64,000 bases of DNA from Thiotrichales bacterium. GTDB taxonomy: Bacteria; Pseudomonadota; Gammaproteobacteria; Beggiatoales; Beggiatoaceae. Below are positions 57,045 through 64,000 of the stretch, one piece after another (within the stretch, counting starts at the first letter, position 1; each line of letters begins with the position of its first letter). The notes under the pieces were generated by a model. It was not told the origin of the DNA and ran no database searches. It worked only from the letters and a program-made list of their open reading frames with translations. Location of the stretch: the NCBI GenBank assembly GCA_016745035.1, contig JADGDE010000013.1:1-64000 (forward strand), in the 5' to 3' direction. The translations under genes were made by a program, and so were the position numbers.

Positions 57045-57584
57045 ATGAAAAATTTGAATACTGAGACAATGCAAACAACGGCTCCTGTGTCTAAAAATCA
57101 AATAGGCAAGGCTTGGAAAAGCAGCCTGATTTTGGGCTTAGCTTTATTTGCAATGATGCCAAGGGCATGGGCTGTTAGCTGTGACGCATTTCCACAAAAT
57201 AGCAGCAATTATTGTATTTGTAAATCAGGACAAGTGAGTGTGGGCTATTGGTATAGTAGTGGGAATACCCCAGCAAATTACAGTACCCATAATATCCATT
57301 TATGTTCAGATGCACAGGATAAAACTTGTGGCACTGCAGTAGCGGGTGCTAACGCAACTATTGGTAATTTAAGTGGTGGTGAAGTGATGTACTTTGCCAA
57401 TAAAACCGCCGCACCCATTGAATATTTTAAATGTACTTTTACTAAAAATGTCGGGTTTGAAACCACTGCACATGCGCATATTAGTGCGCCAATTAAGTCA
57501 ATTGGAGGGATTATTTTTGTTGTTTCTGGTCTTTTGATGCTTGGTATTTTTGGGCTTAGAAAGAAAGTTCAGAAATCCAGTTAA
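57045..57584 (+). CDS. Exported Cys-rich protein with C-terminal membrane anchor
   Basis: 179 aa. Long n-region, hydrophobic core SLILGLALFAMMPRAWA and cleavage near AWA/VSC (residues ~44-45). The mature part has seven Cys (VSC, YCIC, HLC, KTC, FKC) and Asn/Ser-rich stretches. The C-terminus is a single hydrophobic segment (GGIIFVVSGLLMLGIFGLRKK) with a basic tail, the architecture of a surface-sorting signal, though no PEP, LPXTG or IPTL box is seen. The stop overlaps the next gene's start (TAATGG). Function unknown; it may be a surface protein modified by the adjacent sugar enzymes. Confidence 0.6.
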   Translation: MKNLNTETMQTTAPVSKNQIGKAWKSSLILGLALFAMMPRAWAVSCDAFPQNSSNYCICKSGQVSVGYWYSSGNTPANYSTHNIHLCSDAQDKTCGTAVAGANATIGNLSGGEVMYFANKTAAPIEYFKCTFTKNVGFETTAHAHISAPIKSIGGIIFVVSGLLMLGIFGLRKKVQKSS

Positions 57585-58828
57585 TGGCGAATAATCATTG
57601 CATCAATTGTGGTAGCAACGACTTAAAAACCTTTCTTGATTTGGGGAAACAGCCCAACGGCAATGTGTTTCCCAATGTTGAACAACGGCACACAGAGCAG
57701 CAATTTTCCTGTGTCATGCTGGTTTGTACTTGCTGTTGGCAAGTGCAGCTAAAAGCCTTTCCTTCAGTTGAAAGCATGTTTAGCGACCACCCTTATGTGA
57801 CCGGCATGAACCAGCCGGTGGTGGCACATTTTGAAACCTTGGTGCAGGATATTTTGCAAAAATTCCCTATGCCCGCCAATAGTTTGGTACTCGATATTGG
57901 CGCAAATGACGGAACTTTGCTGAGCAAGTTTCGTCAGCAAGGGATGCGTGTTTTGGGTATTGACCCTTGTCAAAAAACCGGGCGGCTGGCAAAAGAAAAG
58001 GGGATTACTGTCTTTGAGGGCTTTTGGAATCAGCACAGCGCCGAGTCCATGCGCAGTCTAAAAATAATGCCTCAATTAATCATGGCAACAGCGGTTTTTT
58101 ATCATGTCGCTGATATTCACAGTTTTGTCCGAGGTTTGGCTAAGCTGATGCAAAAAGAGACGATCTTTTGTGCCCAGTGTGTTTATTTAAAAGATATTAT
58201 TGAAAAATTACAATTCGATCACTTTTACCATGAACACATTATGATTCATGCCATCGCCCCCTTAAAAAAACTGTTTTCTCAATACGGTTTACGCCTATTA
58301 GATGTCGATTTTTATCCCATTCATGGTGGGTCTTTTGTGCTGTATGTTGGCAAAGAAGCATCTAAGCTCCCTAGCAGTCCTCGCATTGCTCAAGCCATTG
58401 AGGCAGAAAAAGCTGCGAAACTGGATCAACTGGCAACGTATCAACACTTTACAAGACAAGTTGAGCACAATAAACAGCAACTCATTGCGCTTTTGAAAAA
58501 AATCAAACAGACGGGCAAGCGCATCTTTGGTTTAGGTGCGCCACTCAAAGGCAATACTTTACTGAATTATTATGGCATCGGTACAGATTTAATCGACTGT
58601 GTGACGGAAATTAACCCTTATAAAATTGGCAAATACACCCCAGGCACACATATTCCCGTGGTCTCAGAGCAATCTATTCAAGTGCAACCAGATTACTATT
58701 TATTACTGACTTGGAATTTTTTAGATTTTTTTATCCAAAAATATGCGGATTATTTAAACAACGGCGGTTATTTTATTGTGCCGCACCCTCATGTCCGCAT
58801 CATAGATAAAAGCCAGCTCAAGCAATGA
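57584..58828 (+). CDS. Sugar C-methyltransferase (TcaB9/NovU-like)
   Basis: 414 aa. N-terminal zinc-binding domain with CINCGS and CTCC cysteine pairs, a SAM-binding Rossmann core (LVLDIGANDGTLLSKF), FYHEHIM with the catalytic Tyr/His-Glu-His region, and the C-terminal domain FGLGAPLKGNTLLNYYG. Family members methylate C-3 of NDP-4-keto-6-deoxy sugars, giving branched sugars. The 4-nt overlap with the next GT2 gene shows coupling. Confidence 0.85.
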   Translation: MANNHCINCGSNDLKTFLDLGKQPNGNVFPNVEQRHTEQQFSCVMLVCTCCWQVQLKAFPSVESMFSDHPYVTGMNQPVVAHFETLVQDILQKFPMPANSLVLDIGANDGTLLSKFRQQGMRVLGIDPCQKTGRLAKEKGITVFEGFWNQHSAESMRSLKIMPQLIMATAVFYHVADIHSFVRGLAKLMQKETIFCAQCVYLKDIIEKLQFDHFYHEHIMIHAIAPLKKLFSQYGLRLLDVDFYPIHGGSFVLYVGKEASKLPSSPRIAQAIEAEKAAKLDQLATYQHFTRQVEHNKQQLIALLKKIKQTGKRIFGLGAPLKGNTLLNYYGIGTDLIDCVTEINPYKIGKYTPGTHIPVVSEQSIQVQPDYYLLLTWNFLDFFIQKYADYLNNGGYFIVPHPHVRIIDKSQLKQ

Positions 58829-59517
58829 AAACCTCCTTAATCATCCCGTTCAAAAATGAAAAAGCCTATGCCGCGCTGACGATTAAGACCGTGCATGATT
58901 ACCTATCCCAACAGGCGATTGATTTTGAAATCATTGCCGTGGATGACAGCCACGATGGCACATGGGATATTTTGCAAGCATTGACAGATAATTATGCCAA
59001 TATGCGCTTGCTCAAAGGCGGGCAGCCAGCAGGCTATGGCAGGGCATTACAAAGCGGATTTAAATCAGCAACAGGCGACATAATCATCCCGTTTAATGGC
59101 GATTTGAGCGATTCTCTGGATGATGTTTCCACCTATATTCGCCTGATAGAAAAAGAAGGCTATAGCATGGTATTTGGCTCACGCTTTATGCACGGGGCAA
59201 AGATAAAAGAAGCAACATTGATAAAAAACAGCATCTCTTGGTTGGCAAATAAATTTTTACAAATATTGTTTGCCACCCCATGTAGCGATGTGACCAACTC
59301 ATTTAAAGCCTATAGAAAAGAAGTATTGCAAACACTCAAGCCCAGCGCCACGGGCTATGCTATTGGCATGGAACTGGCGCTTAAAGGCATAATGAAACCA
59401 TATCGCTATACCACCATCCCAATTACGTGGTCAAACCGCCTTTATGGACGCTCAAAAATGTCGATATTAAAAGTCATTCCCAGCTATTTATGGATGGCTA
59501 TTAAAATTAGGTTTTGA
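58825..59517 (+). CDS. GT2 glycosyltransferase (Dpm1-like)
   Basis: 230 aa. SLIIPFKNEKAY, IAVDDSHDGTW, IIPFNGDLSD (the DxD-like metal site appears as GDLSD) and GYAIGMELALKG then IPITW; these match polyprenyl-phosphate mannose/glucose synthase-like GT2s. It may supply lipid-linked sugar to the GT-C enzyme above. The frame runs into MITE copy 9: the last codon TTT is followed by the TGA of the element's terminus, so the native C-terminus may have been slightly different. Confidence 0.85.
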   Translation: MKTSLIIPFKNEKAYAALTIKTVHDYLSQQAIDFEIIAVDDSHDGTWDILQALTDNYANMRLLKGGQPAGYGRALQSGFKSATGDIIIPFNGDLSDSLDDVSTYIRLIEKEGYSMVFGSRFMHGAKIKEATLIKNSISWLANKFLQILFATPCSDVTNSFKAYRKEVLQTLKPSATGYAIGMELALKGIMKPYRYTTIPITWSNRLYGRSKMSILKVIPSYLWMAIKIRF

Positions 59518-59644
59518 TGTTACGCACTAAGCCAGTTTTTAGCACAATATAGTGATTTTCCACCTGCCTAGTCGTATCTAACCGTGGAGCAATGGCGGTT
59601 TTTTTGCCTTTTGGGGCAAAAAATAAGCCTTTGCGTAACATCAG
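59514..59644 (-). mobile_element. MITE copy 9 (full length, reverse)
   Basis: TTGATGTTACGCACTAAGC at the left and CTTTGCGTAACATCAG at the right, in reverse orientation. Hairpin arms TTTTTTGCC/GGCAAAAAA. Flanks TTAGGTT and TTAGATT agree at 6 of 7. It lies exactly between two convergent genes and supplies both their stop codons (TGA in each terminus). Confidence 0.9.
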
Positions 59645-60723
59645 TTAGATTTGCCCTCAAACTGTTGGACTAATTGATCCCGCTCAGCTTCACGCAAATC
59701 CGCTATTGCCATTTCTTGTACCAATTGCGCAAATGTCGTGCTAGGCTCCCAGCCCAGTTTTTGTTTGGCCTTACTCGGATCGCCTAACAGGGTTTCGGCT
59801 TCGGTAAGACGAAAATAGCGCGGGTCAACAGCAACGATACACTCCCCTGTGCGACGATCATAGGCTTTTTCCTCCACGCCACTGCCTTGCCACTCAAGGT
59901 CAATATCCAAATATTGTGCGGCAAGGGAGACAAACTCACGGACACTGTGTTGTTCACCAGTGGCGATAACATAATCATCAGGTTCATCTTGCTGCAACAT
60001 CAACCACTGCATTTCAACATAATCCTTCGCATGTCCCCAATCACGTTTAGCCTCTAAATTGCCAAGATACAGACAATTTTGCAGTCCAAGCTTAATCCGT
60101 GCTAGGGCACGGGTAATTTTTCGAGTCACAAAGGTTTCACCGCGCAAGGGACTTTCATGGTTAAACAAAATACCGTTACACGCATATATGCCATAAGCTT
60201 CACGGTAATTGATCACCATCCAATACGCATACAACTTAGCCACAGCGTAGGGGGAGCGGGGATAAAATGCCGTGCTTTCTTTTTGTGGTATTTCTGTGAC
60301 TTGACCAAATAATTCTGAGGTCGATGCTTGGTAAAATCGAGTGTGTTTTTCCAAGCCCAAAATACGAATCGCCTCTAATAAGCGCAATGTACCCAAAGCA
60401 TCGACATTGGCTGTATATTCAGGCTCTTGAAACGAGACAGCGACATCACTTTGCGCCGCAAGGTTATAGATTTCATCGGGTTGTATTTGTTGGATAACAC
60501 GTATCAAACTGCCAGAGTCGGTCATATCTCCATTATGTAAAATAAAACTACAGTTTGACTCATGAGGGTCTTGATAGAGGTGCTCGATGCGCGCTGTGTT
60601 GAATAAAGAAGTACGGCGTTTAATGCCATGTACTTCGTAGCCTTTGTTAATCAAAGACTCGGCAAGATAAGCACCATCTTGACCTGTAATACCAATAATC
60701 AGGGCTTTTTTTTTGTTATTCAC
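59641..60723 (-). CDS. gmd: GDP-mannose 4,6-dehydratase
   Basis: 360 aa, usual length. [16 protein letters not shown] binds NADP, then [21 protein letters not shown] with the catalytic Thr/Ser-Glu, [15 protein letters not shown] (Tyr/Lys) and [16 protein letters not shown]. It makes GDP-4-keto-6-deoxymannose for GDP-fucose, rhamnose or perosamine. The last codon AAC is followed by TGA belonging to MITE copy 9. Confidence 0.95.
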   Translation of the reverse strand: MNNKKKALIIGITGQDGAYLAESLINKGYEVHGIKRRTSLFNTARIEHLYQDPHESNCSFILHNGDMTDSGSLIRVIQQIQPDEIYNLAAQSDVAVSFQEPEYTANVDALGTLRLLEAIRILGLEKHTRFYQASTSELFGQVTEIPQKESTAFYPRSPYAVAKLYAYWMVINYREAYGIYACNGILFNHESPLRGETFVTRKITRALARIKLGLQNCLYLGNLEAKRDWGHAKDYVEMQWLMLQQDEPDDYVIATGEQHSVREFVSLAAQYLDIDLEWQGSGVEEKAYDRRTGECIVAVDPRYFRLTEAETLLGDPSKAKQKLGWEPSTTFAQLVQEMAIADLREAERDQLVQQFEGKSN

Positions 60724-60956
60724 GTATGTTGAGCCTATTTGATGCTGTAAAGGGTGATGCTATAGAGTGTTGGCAGTACTGCATAGATAGCGATATAAGT
60801 TCAATTATCCAAACATAATGACGGATTATAATGATGAATGAAATACCAAATAGCATCAATATGGTTAGTTAGTCCCGTTTCTTTCCCAGCGAGATAGAAC
60901 ACTCGAAAAAAACCGCATACTCATTAAAGTCTCAAGAAAAACTGAATAAAAATAAG

Positions 60957-61106
60957 TAAAGTTTAGTGGGAGTAAAGTTTAATGGGTGTCCGAAAGTTTG
61001 CGAAAGTTTGTCCTTCCGAAAGTTTAGTCTCCGCAATTTACCCGAAAGTTTAGTGGGTGTCTGGGTGTCCTCTGGGTGTCCTCCGTCAGGGTGTCCGCAA
61101 TTTACC
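60957..61106. repeat. degenerate micro-repeats (CGAAAGTTTAGT and GGGTGTCC)
   Basis: Within ~150 bp the words CGAAAGTTT (five times, several followed by AGT/GTC) and GGGTGTC(C) (six times) alternate irregularly, and GCAATTTACC occurs twice. The word AATGGGTGTCCGA reappears in reverse near 42160-42178 in the other accessory region. The rest of the gap 60724-61165 holds the gmd promoter region by position and nothing else recognised. Confidence 0.6.
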
Positions 61107-61164
61107 GATAGCTGACTACCAAGAACCCAATTTACGCGTTTTTAATGCGATTGCCCTATTTAAT

Positions 61165-61226
61165 AGTGTAACGTTAAGCTAAGCCGCGCGCGCCTTTGGC
61201 GCGTCAGCTTGAGCTTTTTGTTAAAT
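61165..61226 (-). other. integron attC-like recombination site
   Basis: Read on the minus strand it starts ATTTAAC, an exact RYYYAAC inverse core (61226-61220). CAAGCTGACGCGCC, loop AAA and GGCGCGCGCGGCTTAGCTT follow, forming the imperfect palindrome of the L boxes, and it ends AACGTTACAC, close to the GTTRRRY core (one mismatch). The boxes CTCAAGC-GACGC and GCGCGGCTTA match the familiar aadA-type 59-base element. It overlaps the stop codon of the OLD-like gene, where an attC sits in a gene cassette. No integrase or second attC was found. Confidence 0.75.
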
Positions 61227-62683
61227 CATTTCGACAGCAATCTCGATAGGCTATTCGAGAATTGCTCGAACGAAACTACGTTCATGATGTCGTCAGCAAG
61301 TTTATGTACGAACATTTCCTCATTTATTTCTCGTGCCTCCAAATTCTTCCGCAGTCTGAAATAAAACTTTTTATCTGGCTGTTCAGGCTTATTTGGATAC
61401 TTTGTGTGGTGTTCGGCAATTAAAGTATCGATCGAATCAACGGGAAAGTACTTGTCATTAACGACTTTCTTGATATCGCGATTCGGTCTTTCAATAAGGT
61501 TTTCGTAAAGAAATTTCTCTACACTCTTGATTGGCAAGAAAAGCTTCTTCATTGCTTTGAACTCGTCAGGGACCTCGTACTTTACATCGCCATCAATGAT
61601 GCTGATAATTTCCCTTCCTAGGCCTAGCACATTGTTTTGTAATAGGTCTTTCTGAAGAAGCAAAACATTACTCCAACCGCCAGCAGGAACGACATGTACT
61701 AGCTTGCTACTCTTCACTCCCTCTTTATCTAAAACCTTATTCACGACCGTTTTTGCGAGTTCATCTTCGACTAGCAGCAGATAATCAAATCCATCATGCT
61801 TATACACATCCCGGATTACGTAGCTAGGAAAACAAGGATTTACTATACTGACGCTGCCAGAGTTGTTCTCAATCTTGTACACGTTGTTCGGAGGTATCTT
61901 GCGAATCACTTCAGGAGAGTGAGAGCTTAGGATTACCATTAAGTTGTCTGACGCCTCAACGAGCGCTTTCATTAAATCCAAGAAGCGACTAACAGCTATC
62001 GGGTGCAAAGCAACCTCTATCTCGTCTATCAGAACTAATATCAGCTCATTTTGCGGAAGAGACCTTCTCACGATTGCGTTATATACAAAATGGAGCAGCG
62101 ACACCAATAAACACTCACCCGAACTCATTCTGTATTGACTGATAAGAGTGCCATTTACTGAATTAAAATATGGCGTACTTTCAAGCTTCAGCTTTGCAGA
62201 TATATGCTTGTTTCTAATTCTTTTTAAGTCAGGGTACTTTCCAGGTAACCCGTGAAGAATGAAGCTCATTTTCTCTTTAATATAATCATCAGCCTCAGCG
62301 AGATCTTTAGATGGAATTTTTCCTGTTCGTAAAAGCCTGTCAACCACCCTAGAGTCGTTGAATCTTGTTCCGTAGAAGAGACTCCCTTCGTACATTCCGT
62401 TCAAGTTGATATTTACATTATTAAGAAACCAATTATTCTTCCCTTCCCACCGGTCTGATTTTCCTTCCAACGACAGCTCAACAAAAGAAGAGTTATCGTA
62501 ATCTCCCGCCTGAAGACTTTTTAAAGGTCGCTTTGAAATTGCTTGAGATAGTGCTTGGATAATTGTGCTTTTTCCACTCCCATTCGACCCAACTATAAGA
62601 TTTAGACTTTTTTCGAGCGGGAACTCAAGAGACGCCTTATTAATGTTCTTGATGTTTTCAATTGTAAGTTTAAGACTTTCCAC
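61226..62683 (-). CDS. OLD-like ATPase with TOPRIM nuclease domain (possible defence cassette)
   Basis: 485 aa. ABC-type ATPase: Walker A VGSNGSGKSTII (~30-43), signature YRMSSGECLLVSLLHF, Walker B LVLIDEIEVALHP (~218-230), and SSHSPEVIRK (H-loop). The C-terminal TOPRIM-like part has LLLVEDELAKTVV (Glu) and IISIIDGDVK (DxD). This is the order of OLD-family overcoming-lysogenization-defect nucleases (GajA, PARIS-type relatives). No GajB-like helicase partner is adjacent, so it is an orphan class 1-like member. Anti-phage function is an inference. Codon use differs from the sugar genes, and the attC-like site right after its stop suggests arrival as an integron cassette. Confidence 0.8.
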   Translation of the reverse strand: MESLKLTIENIKNINKASLEFPLEKSLNLIVGSNGSGKSTIIQALSQAISKRPLKSLQAGDYDNSSFVELSLEGKSDRWEGKNNWFLNNVNINLNGMYEGSLFYGTRFNDSRVVDRLLRTGKIPSKDLAEADDYIKEKMSFILHGLPGKYPDLKRIRNKHISAKLKLESTPYFNSVNGTLISQYRMSSGECLLVSLLHFVYNAIVRRSLPQNELILVLIDEIEVALHPIAVSRFLDLMKALVEASDNLMVILSSHSPEVIRKIPPNNVYKIENNSGSVSIVNPCFPSYVIRDVYKHDGFDYLLLVEDELAKTVVNKVLDKEGVKSSKLVHVVPAGGWSNVLLLQKDLLQNNVLGLGREIISIIDGDVKYEVPDEFKAMKKLFLPIKSVEKFLYENLIERPNRDIKKVVNDKYFPVDSIDTLIAEHHTKYPNKPEQPDKKFYFRLRKNLEAREINEEMFVHKLADDIMNVVSFEQFSNSLSRLLSK

Positions 62684-62716
62684 GACTATCTCGTTTTAGA
62701 TTTAATGTGATAGGAT

Positions 62717-62746
62717 AAGCAGAGACCCCGCAGGGGGAGTCTGCTT
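62717..62746. repeat. inverted repeat upstream of the OLD-like gene
   Basis: AAGCAGA-ACCCC / GGGG-TCTGCTT stem (one internal mismatch) 34 bp upstream of the start codon. It is not attC-like (no RYYYAAC/GTTRRRY cores). It may be an operator or the end of a neighbouring transcript. Confidence 0.45.
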
Positions 62747-62978
62747 GATCCTCGTGTTTTGTGGTTTATCCGCAAAACTAGCAGTTAACCCGATCTGTAT
62801 ATCCCGCCGCTTTTAGTATAATTTCCCGCATAAAAACCCAAAACAAGCCGTTTTTCTAACCGGATATCATTCCAAAATAGAGGCTATACAGAAAAGCATA
62901 AAAATTTTATGTCCTATTGTTACGCATTTTCAATTCACAAACAAATATAAGACAGAGTTTTGTTTTTGTAAAACACAG

Positions 62979-63086
62979 CTAAAACAACAATCGAAACACG
63001 CAGCCTTTCCCCGTTTGGCTTTCTAATTCAATCCACCCGCCATTGATTTCAATCACCCATTTCGCAATTGCTAGCCCAAGCCTTAA
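62979..63086 (-). pseudogene. histidine kinase C-terminal remnant
   Basis: The minus strand encodes RLGLAIAKWVIEINGGW, then IELESQTGKGCVFRLLF and a stop. This is the G2 box to C-terminus of a HATPase domain of the CusS/QseC type, with the first Gly changed to Arg. No frame continues upstream, so only the last ~35 codons survive. It lies in the 465-bp space between the OLD-like and TPR-like genes, with nothing else recognised. Confidence 0.6.
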
Positions 63087-63148
63087 AACTTAGTGGGTAA
63101 TGATAAAAAACTAATTTTCTGCTGTCTTTCACCAACGACAAAGCTTGG

Positions 63149-63994
63149 TTATTCAACAATATTTTCTCCTAATATGTTATATGCCCAACTGTATTCCGTA
63201 TTTCTATACTCACCGGTTTCCATCGTGATGCGAAACCAGTCTGATGCTGTTACATGATCCCCTTGAGCAAGTGCGCGCCAACCTAAAAAAAAGCTAGCTT
63301 CGCCTTCACGCCGTAGAGAATCAATATTATCAATGACTTCTTGTTCATCACTCATCCCCAGTAAGTAGCGCCCAAAAACATCATATTCATTGTCTTGATT
63401 GTCACTGTAATAGGTTTGTAAACGTGACAAATGTTGTGAGTTTTTTTCTGGATTAGCAATATAAGAGGCTGCCCGCATTAACCAAAAATAGCGCAGATGA
63501 TCGGTTTTGGATTCAAACGCCGGTTCAAACAACCAAACGATATTAGCAGCCTCTTTATCCATCATGGCAATGGAGATGAAAAAGGGCTGTTGTTCTGGCG
63601 TTAAACGTTGCTTTAACCAAACAATCGCCTCTTGTTCACCAAATACTTTTTTATAATATAAATATTGACGTAATAATAATTGTAGACCCGTTATACCACC
63701 GGTTTGCTTAATTAGTGGTTCTAATAGTTTCATGGCTATTTTTGGTTGTTCTTGCCCTAATTGAGTAATTAAACTGTAGCATTTTAATACGCTCGCACCT
63801 TGCTTTTGAATGCTGTGGTAAGCTGAAAAAATCGCTTCTTCACTTTGCTTGGCAAATATTTTTACAAATTCAGAGGCTATCTCCTCTTCCCATGCAGACA
63901 AAGACTTTATTTGTAGCGCCAGTTTTGCCGCTTTATCATACTGTTTTTGCTGCCAGTAAAATGTAACCAATTTACCAAACGAGTAAGCATTCAT
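63149..63994 (-). CDS. TPR/SEL1-like helical repeat protein (possibly partial)
   Basis: 281 aa from the ATG at 63994, but the frame stays open to the window edge, so the true start may lie outside. The chain is all helix with TPR-like alternation (YWQQKQYDKAAKLALQI, FLGWRALAQGDHVTASDWF). YDVFGRYLLGMSDEQ and WAYNILGENIVE lie near the end. No catalytic motif. A protein-interaction scaffold is likely; the family is not recognised. Confidence 0.6.
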   Translation of the reverse strand: MNAYSFGKLVTFYWQQKQYDKAAKLALQIKSLSAWEEEIASEFVKIFAKQSEEAIFSAYHSIQKQGASVLKCYSLITQLGQEQPKIAMKLLEPLIKQTGGITGLQLLLRQYLYYKKVFGEQEAIVWLKQRLTPEQQPFFISIAMMDKEAANIVWLFEPAFESKTDHLRYFWLMRAASYIANPEKNSQHLSRLQTYYSDNQDNEYDVFGRYLLGMSDEQEVIDNIDSLRREGEASFFLGWRALAQGDHVTASDWFRITMETGEYRNTEYSWAYNILGENIVE

Positions 63995-64000
63995 GCTGTA

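Noticed and set aside
60484..60498. Another TGTTGGATAACA word inside gmd
   Set aside because: Single copy within coding sequence; likely chance and not part of the 19.1 kb cluster.
62717..62746. Second attC site upstream of the OLD-like gene
   Set aside because: The stem is near-perfect but lacks both core sites, so I do not call it attC.

Overview
The window looks like a chromosomal segment of a gammaproteobacterium. This rests on RF2 with the canonical programmed frameshift, gammaproteobacterial-type FolC, MetF, MoaC, RlmE and Maf/YceF proteins, and a 23S-5S rRNA operon end. The mix of very large hybrid sensor kinases, a CbbR-like LysR regulator, many short inverted-repeat elements and AT-rich islands recalls filamentous sulfur oxidisers (Thiotrichales/Beggiatoa-like). 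That placement is an inference, not something the sequence proves.

Layout. 1-350: 3' end of 23S, 5S and a terminator. 0.5-5.1 kb (minus strand): a small-molecule biosynthesis operon of two PLP decarboxylases, an ATP-grasp ligase and a fold-type I PLP enzyme. It is decaying: one gene is frameshifted and the last is cut short by a miniature transposable element. 5.4-18.3 kb: three hybrid histidine kinases, one with a four-fold tandem sensor repeat and five HAMPs, facing a GGDEF/EAL protein. 19.0-19.5 kb: two MITE copies bracket a 220-bp cluster of nine DnaA-box-like 12-mers in convergent orientation. 19.7-24.5 kb: two large glycosyltransferases. 24.5-29.6 kb: housekeeping genes (rhodanese lipoprotein, folC, yicC, metF, prfB). 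29.9-38.5 kb: one 2848-residue repetitive secreted protein.

38.5-42.4 kb is an AT-rich accessory island. It holds an HUH (Y1/RAYT-like) transposase, a group II intron 3' remnant, a frameshifted REC-AraC regulator, a candidate RiPP/bacteriocin precursor with an NHLP-like leader and an IS1-type remnant. A duplicated piece of the rhlE-like helicase 3' end flanks it. 42.4-53.9 kb: helicase, rsmH, permease, LysR, thioredoxin, ferredoxin, bcp, mdh, maf, moaC, rlmE and an NgoPII-like restriction-modification pair. 54.0-60.7 kb: surface-sugar genes (RmlD-like reductase, GT-C, C-methyltransferase, GT2, gmd). 61.2-62.7 kb: an OLD-like ATPase/TOPRIM nuclease followed directly by a sequence very like an integron attC site, so the gene may be a cassette. 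The window ends in a TPR-like gene that may run off the edge.

The unifying structural feature is a 132-bp MITE family with termini CTGATGTTACGC. Nine dispersed copies plus one end fragment are present. Four full-length copies have 7-8 bp target duplications (two exact, two with one mismatch). Their internal hairpin arms change in a compensatory way from copy to copy. One copy supplies the stop codons of two convergent genes and another truncates a gene.
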